Below, one piece after another: positions 46,277-54,666 of a stretch of 64,000 nucleotides of DNA (its first letter is position 1; each line of letters starts with the position of its first letter). A program made the translations under genes and the position numbers. The notes under the pieces were generated by a model, which searched no databases, was not told where the DNA came from, and worked only from the letters and a program-made list of their open reading frames with translations. This stretch comes from Calothrix sp. PCC 7103. Its GTDB lineage: Bacteria; Cyanobacteriota; Cyanobacteriia; Cyanobacteriales; Nostocaceae. The stretch lies in NCBI RefSeq assembly GCF_000331305.1, contig NZ_KB217478.1:991366-1055365 (forward strand), in the 5' to 3' direction.

Positions 46277-47128
46277 TTACAACACATCCGCAAAGGCAGG
46301 ACGCAGGCGCCGATAAACCCATAATCCGCAGCAAAATAATACAAAGGATATTGTCGTCGCGACTCCCCACTCTCCCCAATGCTTAACTTCACCATTTAAA
46401 ACGATATCACGGTAAAATTCGGCAATTGCGGTCATTGGATTTAACCAAAATATCCAAGTTCGCAGTCCTTCAGGTATAGCTGTGGCAGGGTAAATAATTG
46501 GTGTTGCGTACATCCAAATGTTTAATAGTACACCTAAAGTTTGTGGAATATCTCGTAAAAATACAGTTAAACCAGCAGCTAAATAACCCATTCCTGCGGT
46601 TAAAAGCAACTGCGTTAACCATACCAAAGGCAACAGTGCCAAAGTCGCATGTAAGGTATGAGAACTAAAAGCGACGAAAACAATTAGAACCATTAAACCA
46701 AAAGAGCTTTCGATAAAAGATGACAAAATTGGTACTAAAGGCAGCAAAGACAGAGGGAATACAACTTTTTTGACTAAATTAGGCTGTCCAACTACTGAGT
46801 TTGCTGACTGTACTAAACCACTAGAAAAAGCAATCCAAGGCAACAAACCAGCAAATAACCATAAGCCAAAAGTAAAGTTATTATCAGGCAAAGCTTTGAG
46901 AGTTAGTTTGACTTTAAGTACAAACGAGAAAACATATGTATAAATTAATAGCTGTGATAGTTGATTTAATAGCGGCCAAAGATTTCCTAGCACAGAACCT
47001 TTATAACGTGCTTCCAAATCACGTCTTACCAGCGTTCGTAGCAAATCATATTTTGCCAGAAACTTCTCGTTAACAGGCAGCAAACGCTTTAACTTTCTAA
47101 GTTTGCCGCTAATACGCTGAACTTCCAT
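46277..47128 (-). CDS. Polysaccharide ABC exporter permease, Wzm/TagG-like
   Basis: 283 aa ABC-2 permease: cytoplasmic N-terminus with DLLRTLVRRDLEARYKGSVLGNLWPLLNQL, a typical start of the family, followed by six transmembrane helices and the C-terminal LNPMTAIAEFYRDIVLNGE. Partners the Wzt-like ATPase immediately downstream. Together they should move a lipid-linked polysaccharide across the inner membrane. First gene of the minus-strand cluster; a promoter should lie in 47129-47258, the gap shared with the divergent DUF2862 gene. Confidence 0.92.
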   Translation of the reverse strand: MEVQRISGKLRKLKRLLPVNEKFLAKYDLLRTLVRRDLEARYKGSVLGNLWPLLNQLSQLLIYTYVFSFVLKVKLTLKALPDNNFTFGLWLFAGLLPWIAFSSGLVQSANSVVGQPNLVKKVVFPLSLLPLVPILSSFIESSFGLMVLIVFVAFSSHTLHATLALLPLVWLTQLLLTAGMGYLAAGLTVFLRDIPQTLGVLLNIWMYATPIIYPATAIPEGLRTWIFWLNPMTAIAEFYRDIVLNGEVKHWGEWGVATTISFVLFCCGLWVYRRLRPAFADVL

Positions 47129-47258
47129 AAGTATCTCCTAGTCCTCACACACACCTAGCTTATGTCTCAAATGAATCAAGTTATCGTCTCAAGTTCCTTT
47201 ATTGTTGCAGATTCAGATAAACTGAGTCTTGGTTTACTGCATAGTTTATATAGTTGGC

Positions 47259-47450
47259 ATGGAAATCGGACAAAGAGTTAAAGTATATCGTTTACGCGAC
47301 CGCGTTAGTGCTACAACAGCTAAAAAATTAGGACAAACCGGCATAGTCCAAGGTTATAAAATGACCGATTCTAGCGGTGTTGGTCTTGTAGTACTGTTTG
47401 ATGACAATTATTCTACCTGGTTCTTTGAGGATGAACTCAAAGTAGTGTAG
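47259..47450 (+). CDS. DUF2862 small protein
   Basis: 63 aa from ATG 47259 (MEIGQRVKVYRLRDRVS). Resembles the cyanobacterial DUF2862 family: a short SH3-like beta barrel with GQTGIVQGYKMTDSSGVG and the conserved end WFFEDELKVV. Function unknown. An upstream GTG at 47229 would add a hydrophobic leader not seen in relatives as I recall them. Confidence 0.8.
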   Translation: MEIGQRVKVYRLRDRVSATTAKKLGQTGIVQGYKMTDSSGVGLVVLFDDNYSTWFFEDELKVV

Positions 47451-47470
47451 AAGCGTGAGGAACATCGTGT

Positions 47471-47498
47471 GTAGAGACGTGATTAATCACGTCTCTAC
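47471..47498. repeat. 28-bp perfect REP-like palindrome, GTAGAGACGTGA half-site
   Basis: Perfect self-complementary 28-mer between DUF2862 and the ArsA-like gene; variant with GTGATTAATCAC centre rather than GCGA. Confidence 0.9.
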
Positions 47499-47592
47499 GA
47501 CGGGTTTACAACTTTGGGGGAAGTCAACAGCCCCATTAACAGTGCTAATTTGTGAGTGCTGCACTACATTTACGAGTATAGGAATTATTTCA

Positions 47593-48693
47593 ATGGCGTT
47601 GATATTAACATTTTTAGGTAAAAGCAGTACAGCGCGGACTAAAATTGCAATTGCTGCTGCAATGAAACAAGCACGTGAGGGTAAGCGTGTACTTTTAGCT
47701 GGAAATTCCGAACCAGCGATGCAAATTCTTTTAGGAACAACTTTATCTAACGAACCTCAAGAAGTTGCACCTAACTTACAAGCAGTGCAATTTCATGCTA
47801 GTACGCTACTCGAAAGCAATTGGGATGAAGTGAAAAAGCTGGAAGCACAGTATTTAAAAACACCATTTTTAAAGGATGTGTACGGTCAAGAACTTGCCGT
47901 ATTACCAGGAATGGATGCAGCTTTAGCTCTCAACGCAGTTCGACAGTACGATGAAAGTGGTAAATACGACACCATTGTTTATGATGGTAGTGGTGACTCT
48001 ACAACTTTACGATTACTCGGTTTACCTGAATCATTAAGTTGGTACGTGCGACGATTTAGACAGGTCTTTGTTAACTCTGATTTAGGTAAAGCTATTTCTG
48101 AATCACCTTTAATTCAACCTTTAATCAGCACATTCTTTAATATCAACTGGACATCAGATAACTTTTCGCAACCCACCAACATGGCGAATAACTTACTCGA
48201 TAAGGGTAAAGCTGCACTTGCCGACCCAAAGCGAATAGCTGCTTTTTTGGTGACAAACGATGACCCAGTTGAAATTGCATCTGCCCGTTACTTATGGGGT
48301 AGCGCACAGCTAGTAGGGTTAACGATAGGGGGTGTTATACTTACAGGCGCCGTTTCGAGTCCAACTTTACAAGAACAATTTGACCCTTTAACTATTACCA
48401 CAATCAACGATGCGACCGAAGGGCAGTGGCAATCAATAATAGACACATTACCTGACTTCGTAGCACGAGCCACACAAGCACCTCGTCCAATGGAAATAGA
48501 TACAGGTGCCCGTCAAGTACGTTTATTTTTGCCAGGATTCGACAAAAAGCAAGTTAAACTAACTCAGTACGGTCCAGAAGTAACCATAGAAGCAGGAGAC
48601 CAGCGTCGGAATATACTTTTGCCACCTCCATTGAGTGGAAAACCTATAACTGGCGCCAAATTCCAGAATGGTTATTTGATAATCTCATTTTAA
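47593..48693 (+). CDS. ArsA/Get3-like protein with HSP20-like C-terminal domain, degenerate P-loop
   Basis: 366 aa from ATG 47593 (MALILTFLGKSS). The fold order matches cyanobacterial Get3/ArsA-like proteins: deviant P-loop, EGKRVLLAGNSEPAMQILLG, LPGMDAALALNAVRQY and YDTIVYDGSGDSTTLRLLGLPESLSWY. The C-terminal ~75 residues (RQVRLFLPGFDKKQVKLTQY to LIISF) form the small HSP20-like beta domain found in this group. The usual Walker A G-K-G-G-V-G-K-T is G-K-S-S-T-A-R-T here, lacking the P-loop Lys, so ATPase activity is doubtful. A non-canonical start further upstream would pass through the palindrome repeat and is rejected. Confidence 0.8.
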   Translation: MALILTFLGKSSTARTKIAIAAAMKQAREGKRVLLAGNSEPAMQILLGTTLSNEPQEVAPNLQAVQFHASTLLESNWDEVKKLEAQYLKTPFLKDVYGQELAVLPGMDAALALNAVRQYDESGKYDTIVYDGSGDSTTLRLLGLPESLSWYVRRFRQVFVNSDLGKAISESPLIQPLISTFFNINWTSDNFSQPTNMANNLLDKGKAALADPKRIAAFLVTNDDPVEIASARYLWGSAQLVGLTIGGVILTGAVSSPTLQEQFDPLTITTINDATEGQWQSIIDTLPDFVARATQAPRPMEIDTGARQVRLFLPGFDKKQVKLTQYGPEVTIEAGDQRRNILLPPPLSGKPITGAKFQNGYLIISF

Positions 48694-48734
48694 GGCAACG
48701 GAAATTTTGGTTCCCTTTGCAAAAAAAAAAGCTT

Positions 48735-49736
48735 ATGTCAGAAACACCGATTACCCCATCTACTGAAGAAATAAACGCTACTGTAGACCGCAATGCGAAA
48801 GCCAGACAATTGCTCGGCATGAAAGGCGCCGCATCTGGTGAAAGTTCTATATGGAAAATTCGCCTGCAATTAATGAAGCCGATTACGTGGATACCCTTAA
48901 TTTGGGGTGTTGTATGCGGCGCCGCTTCTAGTGGTGAATTTACATGGACACTGGAAAACGTTCTTAAGTCGTTGACTTGCATGTTGCTATCGGGACCACT
49001 GATGGCAGGATATTGTCAAATTACCAATGATTATTACGACCGAGAAATAGACGCAATAAACGAACCCTATCGTCCCATACCCTCTGGAGCGATTTCTATA
49101 CCCCAGGTATTGACGCAAATTTGGGTATTGTTAATAGCAGGTTTGGTATTAGCGTTTGCTCTCGATAAATGGGCGGGTAATAGTTATCCTACAATTACAA
49201 CTATTGCCGTCATCGGCGCCATTATTTCATATATCTACTCGGCACCACCTTTAAAGTTAAAACAAAATGGATGGCTTGGTAGTTATGCACTTGGCGCCAG
49301 TTATATAACATTTCCTTGGTGTACAGGTCATGCATTATTTGGCTCACTGCACTGGCAAATAATCGTTTTGACTATGTTTTACAGTTTAGCTGGCTTAGGT
49401 ATTGCCATAGTCAACGACTTCAAGAGCGTAGAAGGAGATGCCAAACTCGGTTTAAAATCACTACCAGTAATGTTTGGTACCAAAACTGCCGCTTGGATTT
49501 GTGTGTTGATGATTGATATATTCCAAGCTGGGATTGCAGTATACCTTATTTCTATTCATCAGCAACTCTACGCAGCAATTTTGTTACTGCTTGTAATACC
49601 GCAAATTACATTCCAAGACATGTACTTTTTACGTGACCCATTAAAGAACGACGTAAAATACCAAGCATCAGCGCAACCGTTCCTCGTTCTGGGAATGTTG
49701 GTGACAGGTATTGCAATTGGTCATGCGGGATTGTAA
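48735..49736 (+). CDS. chlG: Chlorophyll synthase ChlG
   Basis: UbiA-family prenyltransferase that esterifies chlorophyllide with phytyl/geranylgeranyl diphosphate, the last step of chlorophyll a synthesis, in the thylakoid membrane. Motifs: NDYYDREIDAINEPYRPIPSG (first Asp-rich motif), YSAPPLKLKQNGWLG, and NDFKSVEGDAKLGLKSLPVMFG (second motif). About eight transmembrane helices. 333 aa from ATG 48735 (MSETPITPS). Two GGCGCC sites flank the first helix. 42 bp after the ArsA-like gene, possibly co-transcribed. Confidence 0.95.
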   Translation: MSETPITPSTEEINATVDRNAKARQLLGMKGAASGESSIWKIRLQLMKPITWIPLIWGVVCGAASSGEFTWTLENVLKSLTCMLLSGPLMAGYCQITNDYYDREIDAINEPYRPIPSGAISIPQVLTQIWVLLIAGLVLAFALDKWAGNSYPTITTIAVIGAIISYIYSAPPLKLKQNGWLGSYALGASYITFPWCTGHALFGSLHWQIIVLTMFYSLAGLGIAIVNDFKSVEGDAKLGLKSLPVMFGTKTAAWICVLMIDIFQAGIAVYLISIHQQLYAAILLLLVIPQITFQDMYFLRDPLKNDVKYQASAQPFLVLGMLVTGIAIGHAGL

Positions 49737-49778
49737 TTTTTAGGCTTGCTTTGAATCATTGATGTAATTCACAATTGT

Positions 49779-49806
49779 GTAGAGACGCGACATGTCGCGT
49801 CTCTAC
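49779..49806. repeat. 28-bp perfect REP-like palindrome, GTAGAGACGCGA half-site
   Basis: Intergenic, 43 bp after chlG; centre CATG. May serve as its transcription terminator. Confidence 0.9.
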
Positions 49807-49898
49807 ATTTTTTTATATAAATTGCGAATTATAACAATCTCTCTTTAGTGGGAAGTTAAAAATATATAATCCAGATTACATAGTACTTATACTACGTC

Positions 49899-50243
49899 TT
49901 GTATTTTAAGCTATCAACTGAGCATATTGCTGTGTTACAAATAATTCTAAACATAATTCTAAACATAATTCTAAACGTAATTAGGGACATTCAACCTTTT
50001 CTCGTCCCCATTTGCTTTGTAGGCGCCTGGTGCTTGCTAATTCTCTCGATTTTGAGTATCTGGTCAGCCGCACGTGATAGTGTATCGGCAGCAAAGCAGA
50101 TGCATCAAATACCCTGTACTGGTTGCCAATACTTTACTGCTGACTATCGACTAAAATGTACTATCCATCCTTCTATCGCAAGCACCGAAGAAGCGATTAG
50201 TTGTATGGATTATCAACCCAAGACAAATCCTATGTTTTACTAA
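49899..50243 (+). CDS. Small membrane protein with a Cys-rich tail (114 aa)
   Basis: One or two hydrophobic segments: IILNIILNIILN, encoded by a 12-bp tandem repeat, and LVPICFVGAWCLLILSILSIW. A conserved-looking cytoplasmic tail follows: AAKQMHQIPCTGCQYFTADYRLKCTIHP ... AISCMDYQP with the C-x2-C and two more Cys, suggesting metal or Fe-S binding. The start is uncertain: TTG 49899, GTG 49932 or a codon within the repeat. Family not recognised. The stop overlaps the convergent dehydrogenase gene by 14 bp. Confidence 0.7.
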   Translation: MYFKLSTEHIAVLQIILNIILNIILNVIRDIQPFLVPICFVGAWCLLILSILSIWSAARDSVSAAKQMHQIPCTGCQYFTADYRLKCTIHPSIASTEEAISCMDYQPKTNPMFY

Positions 50244-51189
50244 TTTCGAGTAAAACCTTCATAACACCCTTTGTTTTCGCTTGTTCAAATGCAGTAATTC
50301 CTTCATCCAGAGGAAATATTGAATGAATGAGCGGTTTAACATCTATTTTTCCTGTTGCTAACAGTTCAAGTGCTGGTGCAAATGGACCGCAACGTGAACC
50401 AATTAGAGTTATTTCATCAACAACTAAAGCAGAAGCATCTAAGCTAAGATTTCCTGCATAAGTGCTTTTTAATACTAATATTCCGCGCGGACGTAAAGCG
50501 CGACGAGCGATATCGAAGCCTGCACTATTACCTGTACATTCAACAGAAATATCAAAGCTACGTGTTTGTACGTCATCAGCATAGCCAACTTTAATACCTT
50601 TTGCTTGTAAATTAGCTAGTTTTTCGGCATGACGCCCAATAGCCAACAAATCGCAACCAGTAAGGGCAAGTGTTTGAGCAACCAATTGTCCTAATTTACC
50701 ATCTCCTACAACCAATACTTTATCATCCGAAGAAATAGAGATTTGCTGCTGAATTTCCAAAGCTGCTGCAACAGGTTCAGTGAATGTTGCCACATCCGTC
50801 GGAACATTATCGGGAACTAGATGTAAATTTGCTACAGGTAAAGATAAATAATCAGCAAAGGCGCCGTTACGGTTAACAATACCTAATACCGTGCGGTTTT
50901 CACAATGAGTAGGAATTCCTTTAAGACAATAATGGCACTTTCCACAAGCAGCATTAATTTCGCCAACAACCCTTTTATTAATTAAATTATCGGGTCCTTG
51001 TTCAACGACACCCACAAACTCGTGACCTAAAATACCACTGTAAGGATAATAACCGCGCGTTAGCTCAAGGTCAGTGTTACATATACCCGCTTTACATACC
51101 CTTACCAAAGCTTCTTCTGAACCAGGTTCAGGAACTGATATATCAGTACGCAGTTCAAGCTGTTGATTTTCTAACCAAAGTCCTTTCAT
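50230..51189 (-). CDS. Zinc-dependent MDR alcohol/sorbitol-type dehydrogenase
   Basis: 319 aa medium-chain dehydrogenase. Catalytic zinc residues: C37-like in CKAGICNTDLELTRGYYPY, then GHEFVGVVEQG (GHE). Structural zinc site: NAACGKCHYCLKGIPTHCENR, the four-Cys pattern, intact. NAD(P) Rossmann motif VLVVGDGKLGQLVAQTLAL. Substrate unknown; resembles L-threonine/alcohol dehydrogenase relatives. Start at ATG 51189 (MKGLWLENQQ), preceded by ACTCAGC heptamers rather than a clear ribosome site. It overlaps the convergent small gene at the 3' end. Confidence 0.9.
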   Translation of the reverse strand: MKGLWLENQQLELRTDISVPEPGSEEALVRVCKAGICNTDLELTRGYYPYSGILGHEFVGVVEQGPDNLINKRVVGEINAACGKCHYCLKGIPTHCENRTVLGIVNRNGAFADYLSLPVANLHLVPDNVPTDVATFTEPVAAALEIQQQISISSDDKVLVVGDGKLGQLVAQTLALTGCDLLAIGRHAEKLANLQAKGIKVGYADDVQTRSFDISVECTGNSAGFDIARRALRPRGILVLKSTYAGNLSLDASALVVDEITLIGSRCGPFAPALELLATGKIDVKPLIHSIFPLDEGITAFEQAKTKGVMKVLLEISKT

Positions 51190-51224
51190 AATTATAAAGT
51201 GCTGAGTTTTGAGTGCTGAGTTTT
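51190..51224. repeat. ACTCAGC heptamers before the dehydrogenase start
   Basis: Read on the minus strand, ACTCAGCACTCAAAACTCAG and a further CACT lie about 10 bp before ATG 51189. Same repeat class as before dndE and cas2. Confidence 0.75.
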
Positions 51225-51303
51225 AGAAATTAAATTTGTTCTAGCACTAAGGTAGCAAATTGCGCGCATTTACTTATATGCTTATTTTAAAAGGTGTCAC
51301 AAA

Positions 51304-52239
51304 ATGAAGAAAAGCTTTACACTCACCACTCAGCACTCACCACTTTACACTCATTACTTGAGGCGAGTATTTGTCGTAACACTAGGATGCTTTGTACTTT
51401 GTACTTTACCAGCAGGCGCCTTACAAGAAAATGCAAAAACCTGTGAAACTCGTTTTCCTTTAAGTAAATGCGTTAACAGCGTTACTCAACTAGTTTCCCA
51501 AATTGCGCGAGCGAACGTAATATATCTAGGAGAAACGCACGATAGCGCTAAAGACCATGAAAACCAATTAAAAATTATTCAAGAACTACATAAACGAAAC
51601 AAGAAAATTGCCATAGCAATGGAAATGTTTCAGCGTCCCTTTCAAAACGTTATTAATGAGTACCTAGCAGGTAAGATAACTGAAGAAGAACTAGTTAAGC
51701 AAACAGAGTATGAACAACGTTGGGGTTTTGATTGGAAATTATACGCACCCATTGTAAGATTTGCCAAAGAGAATAAAATACCAGTTTTAGCAACAAACAC
51801 TCCCTCAGAAATTACCCGTAAAGTTTCGCGTCAAGGTTTAGAAAGTTTAACACCCGAAGAACGTAAGCAAATACCACCATTTTCAGAAATTCGCACCTCT
51901 CCCGAAGAATACCGCAAAATGGTATTAGCGGCATTTGAAGCGCATCAAAGTGCAGGACATGGGAAAAGCAACAGTGCAGAAAGATTTTTTCTTGCCCAAG
52001 TTTTATGGGATGAGACAATGGCAGAGAGTATTGCCAACTTCATAAAAGATAATCGCGATTATCAAGTAGTAGTTTTAGCAGGCCAAGGACACATCGTCTA
52101 CGATTATGGTATTCCGAGTCGTGTAGAAAGGCGCCTTTCTGGAAAACAAATAACTCAACATTCAATATTATTAAGTCCACCAAACGATGATAGTTTACCC
52201 AATAACAAGCAAATAGCTGACTTGATATGGCGCCATTAA
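51304..52239 (+). CDS. ChaN-like haem-binding/iron-uptake protein
   Basis: 311 aa. Signal peptide-like segment (VFVVTLGCFVLCTLPAGALQ) after an N-terminus that reads SFTLTTQHSPLYTHYLRR, encoded by ACTCAC/ACTCAGC repeats. The mature part matches ChaN-family lipoproteins (DUF399): VIYLGETHDSAKDHENQLKII, IAMEMFQRPFQNVINEYLAG, YEQRWGFDWKLYAPIVRFAKE, ERFFLAQVLWDETMAESIA and VVLAGQGHIVYDYGIPSRVERR. ChaN binds haem cofacially and is tied to iron uptake. The native start may be lost to the repeat; ATG 51304 has AGGTG upstream. Confidence 0.85.
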   Translation: MKKSFTLTTQHSPLYTHYLRRVFVVTLGCFVLCTLPAGALQENAKTCETRFPLSKCVNSVTQLVSQIARANVIYLGETHDSAKDHENQLKIIQELHKRNKKIAIAMEMFQRPFQNVINEYLAGKITEEELVKQTEYEQRWGFDWKLYAPIVRFAKENKIPVLATNTPSEITRKVSRQGLESLTPEERKQIPPFSEIRTSPEEYRKMVLAAFEAHQSAGHGKSNSAERFFLAQVLWDETMAESIANFIKDNRDYQVVVLAGQGHIVYDYGIPSRVERRLSGKQITQHSILLSPPNDDSLPNNKQIADLIWRH

Positions 52240-52307
52240 ATTGATAATTATTGTCATGAGTTGCGAACATTAACTGGCATCTTGCACCATTCTCAACAAG
52301 CTCAAAG

Positions 52308-52475
52308 AAACCGGGCTTATTGCAAAAAATATCGCAATAATATCATGTTCGGGTACATAACCATAATAAAACCATCGTAGAGACGCGATTAATCGCGTCT
52401 CTACATTGTCGGGAATTATGGGCAAGCAACCGGACATGATATAAAACCTTAATTTATCGTAAATAAGCCCGGTTT
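52308..52475. repeat. Nested inverted-repeat element with a REP palindrome at its centre
   Basis: Outer arms AAACCGGGCTTATT (52308-52321) and AATAAGCCCGGTTT (52462-52475) are perfect complements. Inner arms ATATCATGTTCGGGT / ACCGGACATGATAT also pair, and a perfect 28-bp GTAGAGACGCGA palindrome (52377-52404) sits in the centre. Total 168 bp, no coding. It looks like a MITE that took in a REP element, in the gap between the ChaN-like and cold-shock genes. Confidence 0.85.
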
Positions 52476-52644
52476 ATATTCAAGGTGCAAGTTAGAAGTT
52501 AACGCAGTTTTGCCGCAGGGTAGCATCTCAGGTATTGTTTAGAAAATTTTGAGTATAATAAGTCGCTAGATAATTTGACGCTGCTAATTAGGCAGTTATT
52601 GAAGTTTGTTGCTTGAGATATTATACGTTACGTAAGGTTTGTAC

Positions 52645-53283
52645 ATGAAACCCGGTTTACAAAAAGGACAACTAATAAGGTGGAAGGATGACCGGGGGTT
52701 TGGATTTATACAACCTGCGGATGGAAGCAAAGAAGTCTTTCTGCACATTTCTGAACTTAACGACACAAATCGGCGCCCAGTAGCAGGTGATACTATTTAC
52801 TATTACGTTGTACCAGAAAAAGGCGGAAAACTTCGTGCAAGCAAAGCTTACATTGAGAGTGGAACAGCCAACACAGTATCTTCTAGTAGCAAAGCTGCAT
52901 TTAAAACCAGGTCTTTTTTATCTAAAGTCCCAGTATTCAAAACAATCTTAGTATCTAGCATACCGTTATTTGGGGCAGTTCATTTTGCATTGACAACTAC
53001 CATTGTGTTCCCACTTATTCTCTATACTGTGATGAGCTTATTAACTTTTGGGCTGTACGCTGATGATAAATCTCGTGCAAAACAAGGAAAATGGAGGACT
53101 TCAGAAAATACATTACATCTATTTGAACTAGCAGGTGGATGGTTTGGAGGATTTATAGCTCAACAAACTCTACACCACAAAAGCAGTAAAAGTTCATATC
53201 AGGCTGTATTCTGGACAATTGTTGTAATTCACTACATGCTTTGGTTAATATGGCTGCTTTTTGGTAAATCTTTATTAAGATAG
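52645..53283 (+). CDS. Cold-shock domain fused to DUF1294 membrane domain
   Basis: 212 aa from ATG 52645 (MKPGLQKGQLIRWKDDRG). Residues ~6-70 form a cold-shock OB fold with RNP-like motifs (GQLIRWKDDRGFGFIQPADG and EVFLHISEL). Residues ~95-212 are the DUF1294 membrane domain with four hydrophobic segments and RAKQGKWRTSENTLHLFELAGGWFGGFIAQ, the conserved family signature. The combination is known in bacteria, but its role is not. Nucleic-acid binding next to a membrane domain suggests RNA or DNA tethering at the membrane (inference). Confidence 0.9.
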   Translation: MKPGLQKGQLIRWKDDRGFGFIQPADGSKEVFLHISELNDTNRRPVAGDTIYYYVVPEKGGKLRASKAYIESGTANTVSSSSKAAFKTRSFLSKVPVFKTILVSSIPLFGAVHFALTTTIVFPLILYTVMSLLTFGLYADDKSRAKQGKWRTSENTLHLFELAGGWFGGFIAQQTLHHKSSKSSYQAVFWTIVVIHYMLWLIWLLFGKSLLR

Positions 53284-53346
53284 CCACACATAAACTTTTG
53301 CTAGAAATAGAAATATAGATAGTAGGTGGTTGTTTGAGCAAGGGCA

Positions 53347-54588
53347 ATGATGACAGGGCAAGATAAGTTTAGTTTAAAATCTCAAATATCTAAAAGCGAA
53401 GATTCTAAAGATTGGTCTTGGCCATTTTGGTTTGCCGTACCATTTTATCCTTACGGCAGGCGCCGGACTATAAAGACCGAAGTTATAAAAGATACGATTT
53501 GGACTTTCGACCAGCTTCACGGCATTCTTTATACTATTACACCAATTCGGATGACGGTTGTAAAGTTAAAAGCGGGTGGTCTTCTTGTGTATGCACCTGT
53601 GGCGCCAACTCGTGAATGCGTCCGTATGGTTAATGAGATAGTAGCAAAGCATGGTGATGTTAAATACATAATATTACCAACTAGTTCAGGTTTAGAGCAT
53701 AAAGTATTTGTGGGTCCCTTTGCACGATGTTTTCCTACAGCACAAGTATTTGTTGCCCCTCACCAGTGGAGTTTTCCGTTTAATTTACCGCTTGGTTGGT
53801 TAGGGTTTCCTCAAAAAAGAACTCAGGAATTACCGACCAATGTAGAAATGGCGCCTTTTAAAGACGATTTTGATTATACGGTGTTAGATATAAATCTTGG
53901 ACGTGGTTCTTTTGTCGAAGTCGCAATGTTCCATAAGAGTTCGCGTACATTGCTTGTGACAGACTGTGCATTATCTATTTCTGAAGACCCACCAGAGATA
54001 GTTCAACTAGACCCATATGCTTTGTTGTTCCACGCGCGAGATAATGCAACTGAAGTTGTAGAAGACAACGCAGCTAACCGTCGTAAAGGATGGCAGCGCA
54101 TAGCATTGTTTTCAATTTACTTCCGTCCCAGTGCTTTGCAAGTAGCTGGAACATGGGAGTCACTGCGCGATGCTTTAAAAGCACCCGATAAATCTAGAAA
54201 AGCATACTTTGGCTTTTTTCCGTTTCGGTGGAAAGACAACTGGCAAGAATCTTTTAAGGCTTTACGTGGTTATGGGCGCCCATTTGTAGCACCTATTTTA
54301 CAAACCTTAATATTACCACAGGCGCCGAAGCAAGTACTAGACTGGGCAGACAAAATAGCCATATGGAACTTCGCACGTATAATATCCTGTCATTTTGACT
54401 CACCAATTCAAACAACACCACACGAATTTCGCAACAGCTTCGCTTTCCTCGAACAAAATTCTTTTACAAGTCAAGCATTTGGATGTGCTGATGAACCCTT
54501 AGTAAAAGAAGACTTTAAATTTATTAAAGAACTCGAAGCAAATCTCGTCCAACGTGGTGTAGCTACCCCACCCAAAGAAAAAGTTTAA
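53347..54588 (+). CDS. DUF4336 protein
   Basis: 413 aa cytoplasmic protein in the DUF4336 family. Conserved elements: WSWPFWFAVPFYPYGRRRTI, GILYTITPIRMTVVKL, VYAPVAPTRECVRMVNEI, ILPTSSGLEHKVFVGPFARCFP (a metallo-beta-lactamase-like region with H) and EVAMFHKSSRTLLVTDCALSI. Possibly a metal-binding hydrolase-like fold that has lost catalysis; function unknown. Start at ATG 53347. Faces the convergent ABC exporter gene across a terminator. Confidence 0.85.
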   Translation: MMTGQDKFSLKSQISKSEDSKDWSWPFWFAVPFYPYGRRRTIKTEVIKDTIWTFDQLHGILYTITPIRMTVVKLKAGGLLVYAPVAPTRECVRMVNEIVAKHGDVKYIILPTSSGLEHKVFVGPFARCFPTAQVFVAPHQWSFPFNLPLGWLGFPQKRTQELPTNVEMAPFKDDFDYTVLDINLGRGSFVEVAMFHKSSRTLLVTDCALSISEDPPEIVQLDPYALLFHARDNATEVVEDNAANRRKGWQRIALFSIYFRPSALQVAGTWESLRDALKAPDKSRKAYFGFFPFRWKDNWQESFKALRGYGRPFVAPILQTLILPQAPKQVLDWADKIAIWNFARIISCHFDSPIQTTPHEFRNSFAFLEQNSFTSQAFGCADEPLVKEDFKFIKELEANLVQRGVATPPKEKV

Positions 54589-54632
54589 CTTATTCGCACG
54601 GCTAAATAGATTTCGCAATTTTTTGATATTAA

Positions 54633-54663
54633 AATCCCCGCAAACCCTAGGGTTGGGGGGATT
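54633..54663. terminator. Bidirectional hairpin terminator
   Basis: AATCCCC at 54633-54639 pairs with GGGGATT at 54657-54663, with an inner AACCCTAGGGTT stem, between the convergent DUF4336 and ABC-transporter stops. The flanks carry AAAA and TTAA runs, enough for weak termination either way. Confidence 0.65.
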
Positions 54664-54666
54664 AAC

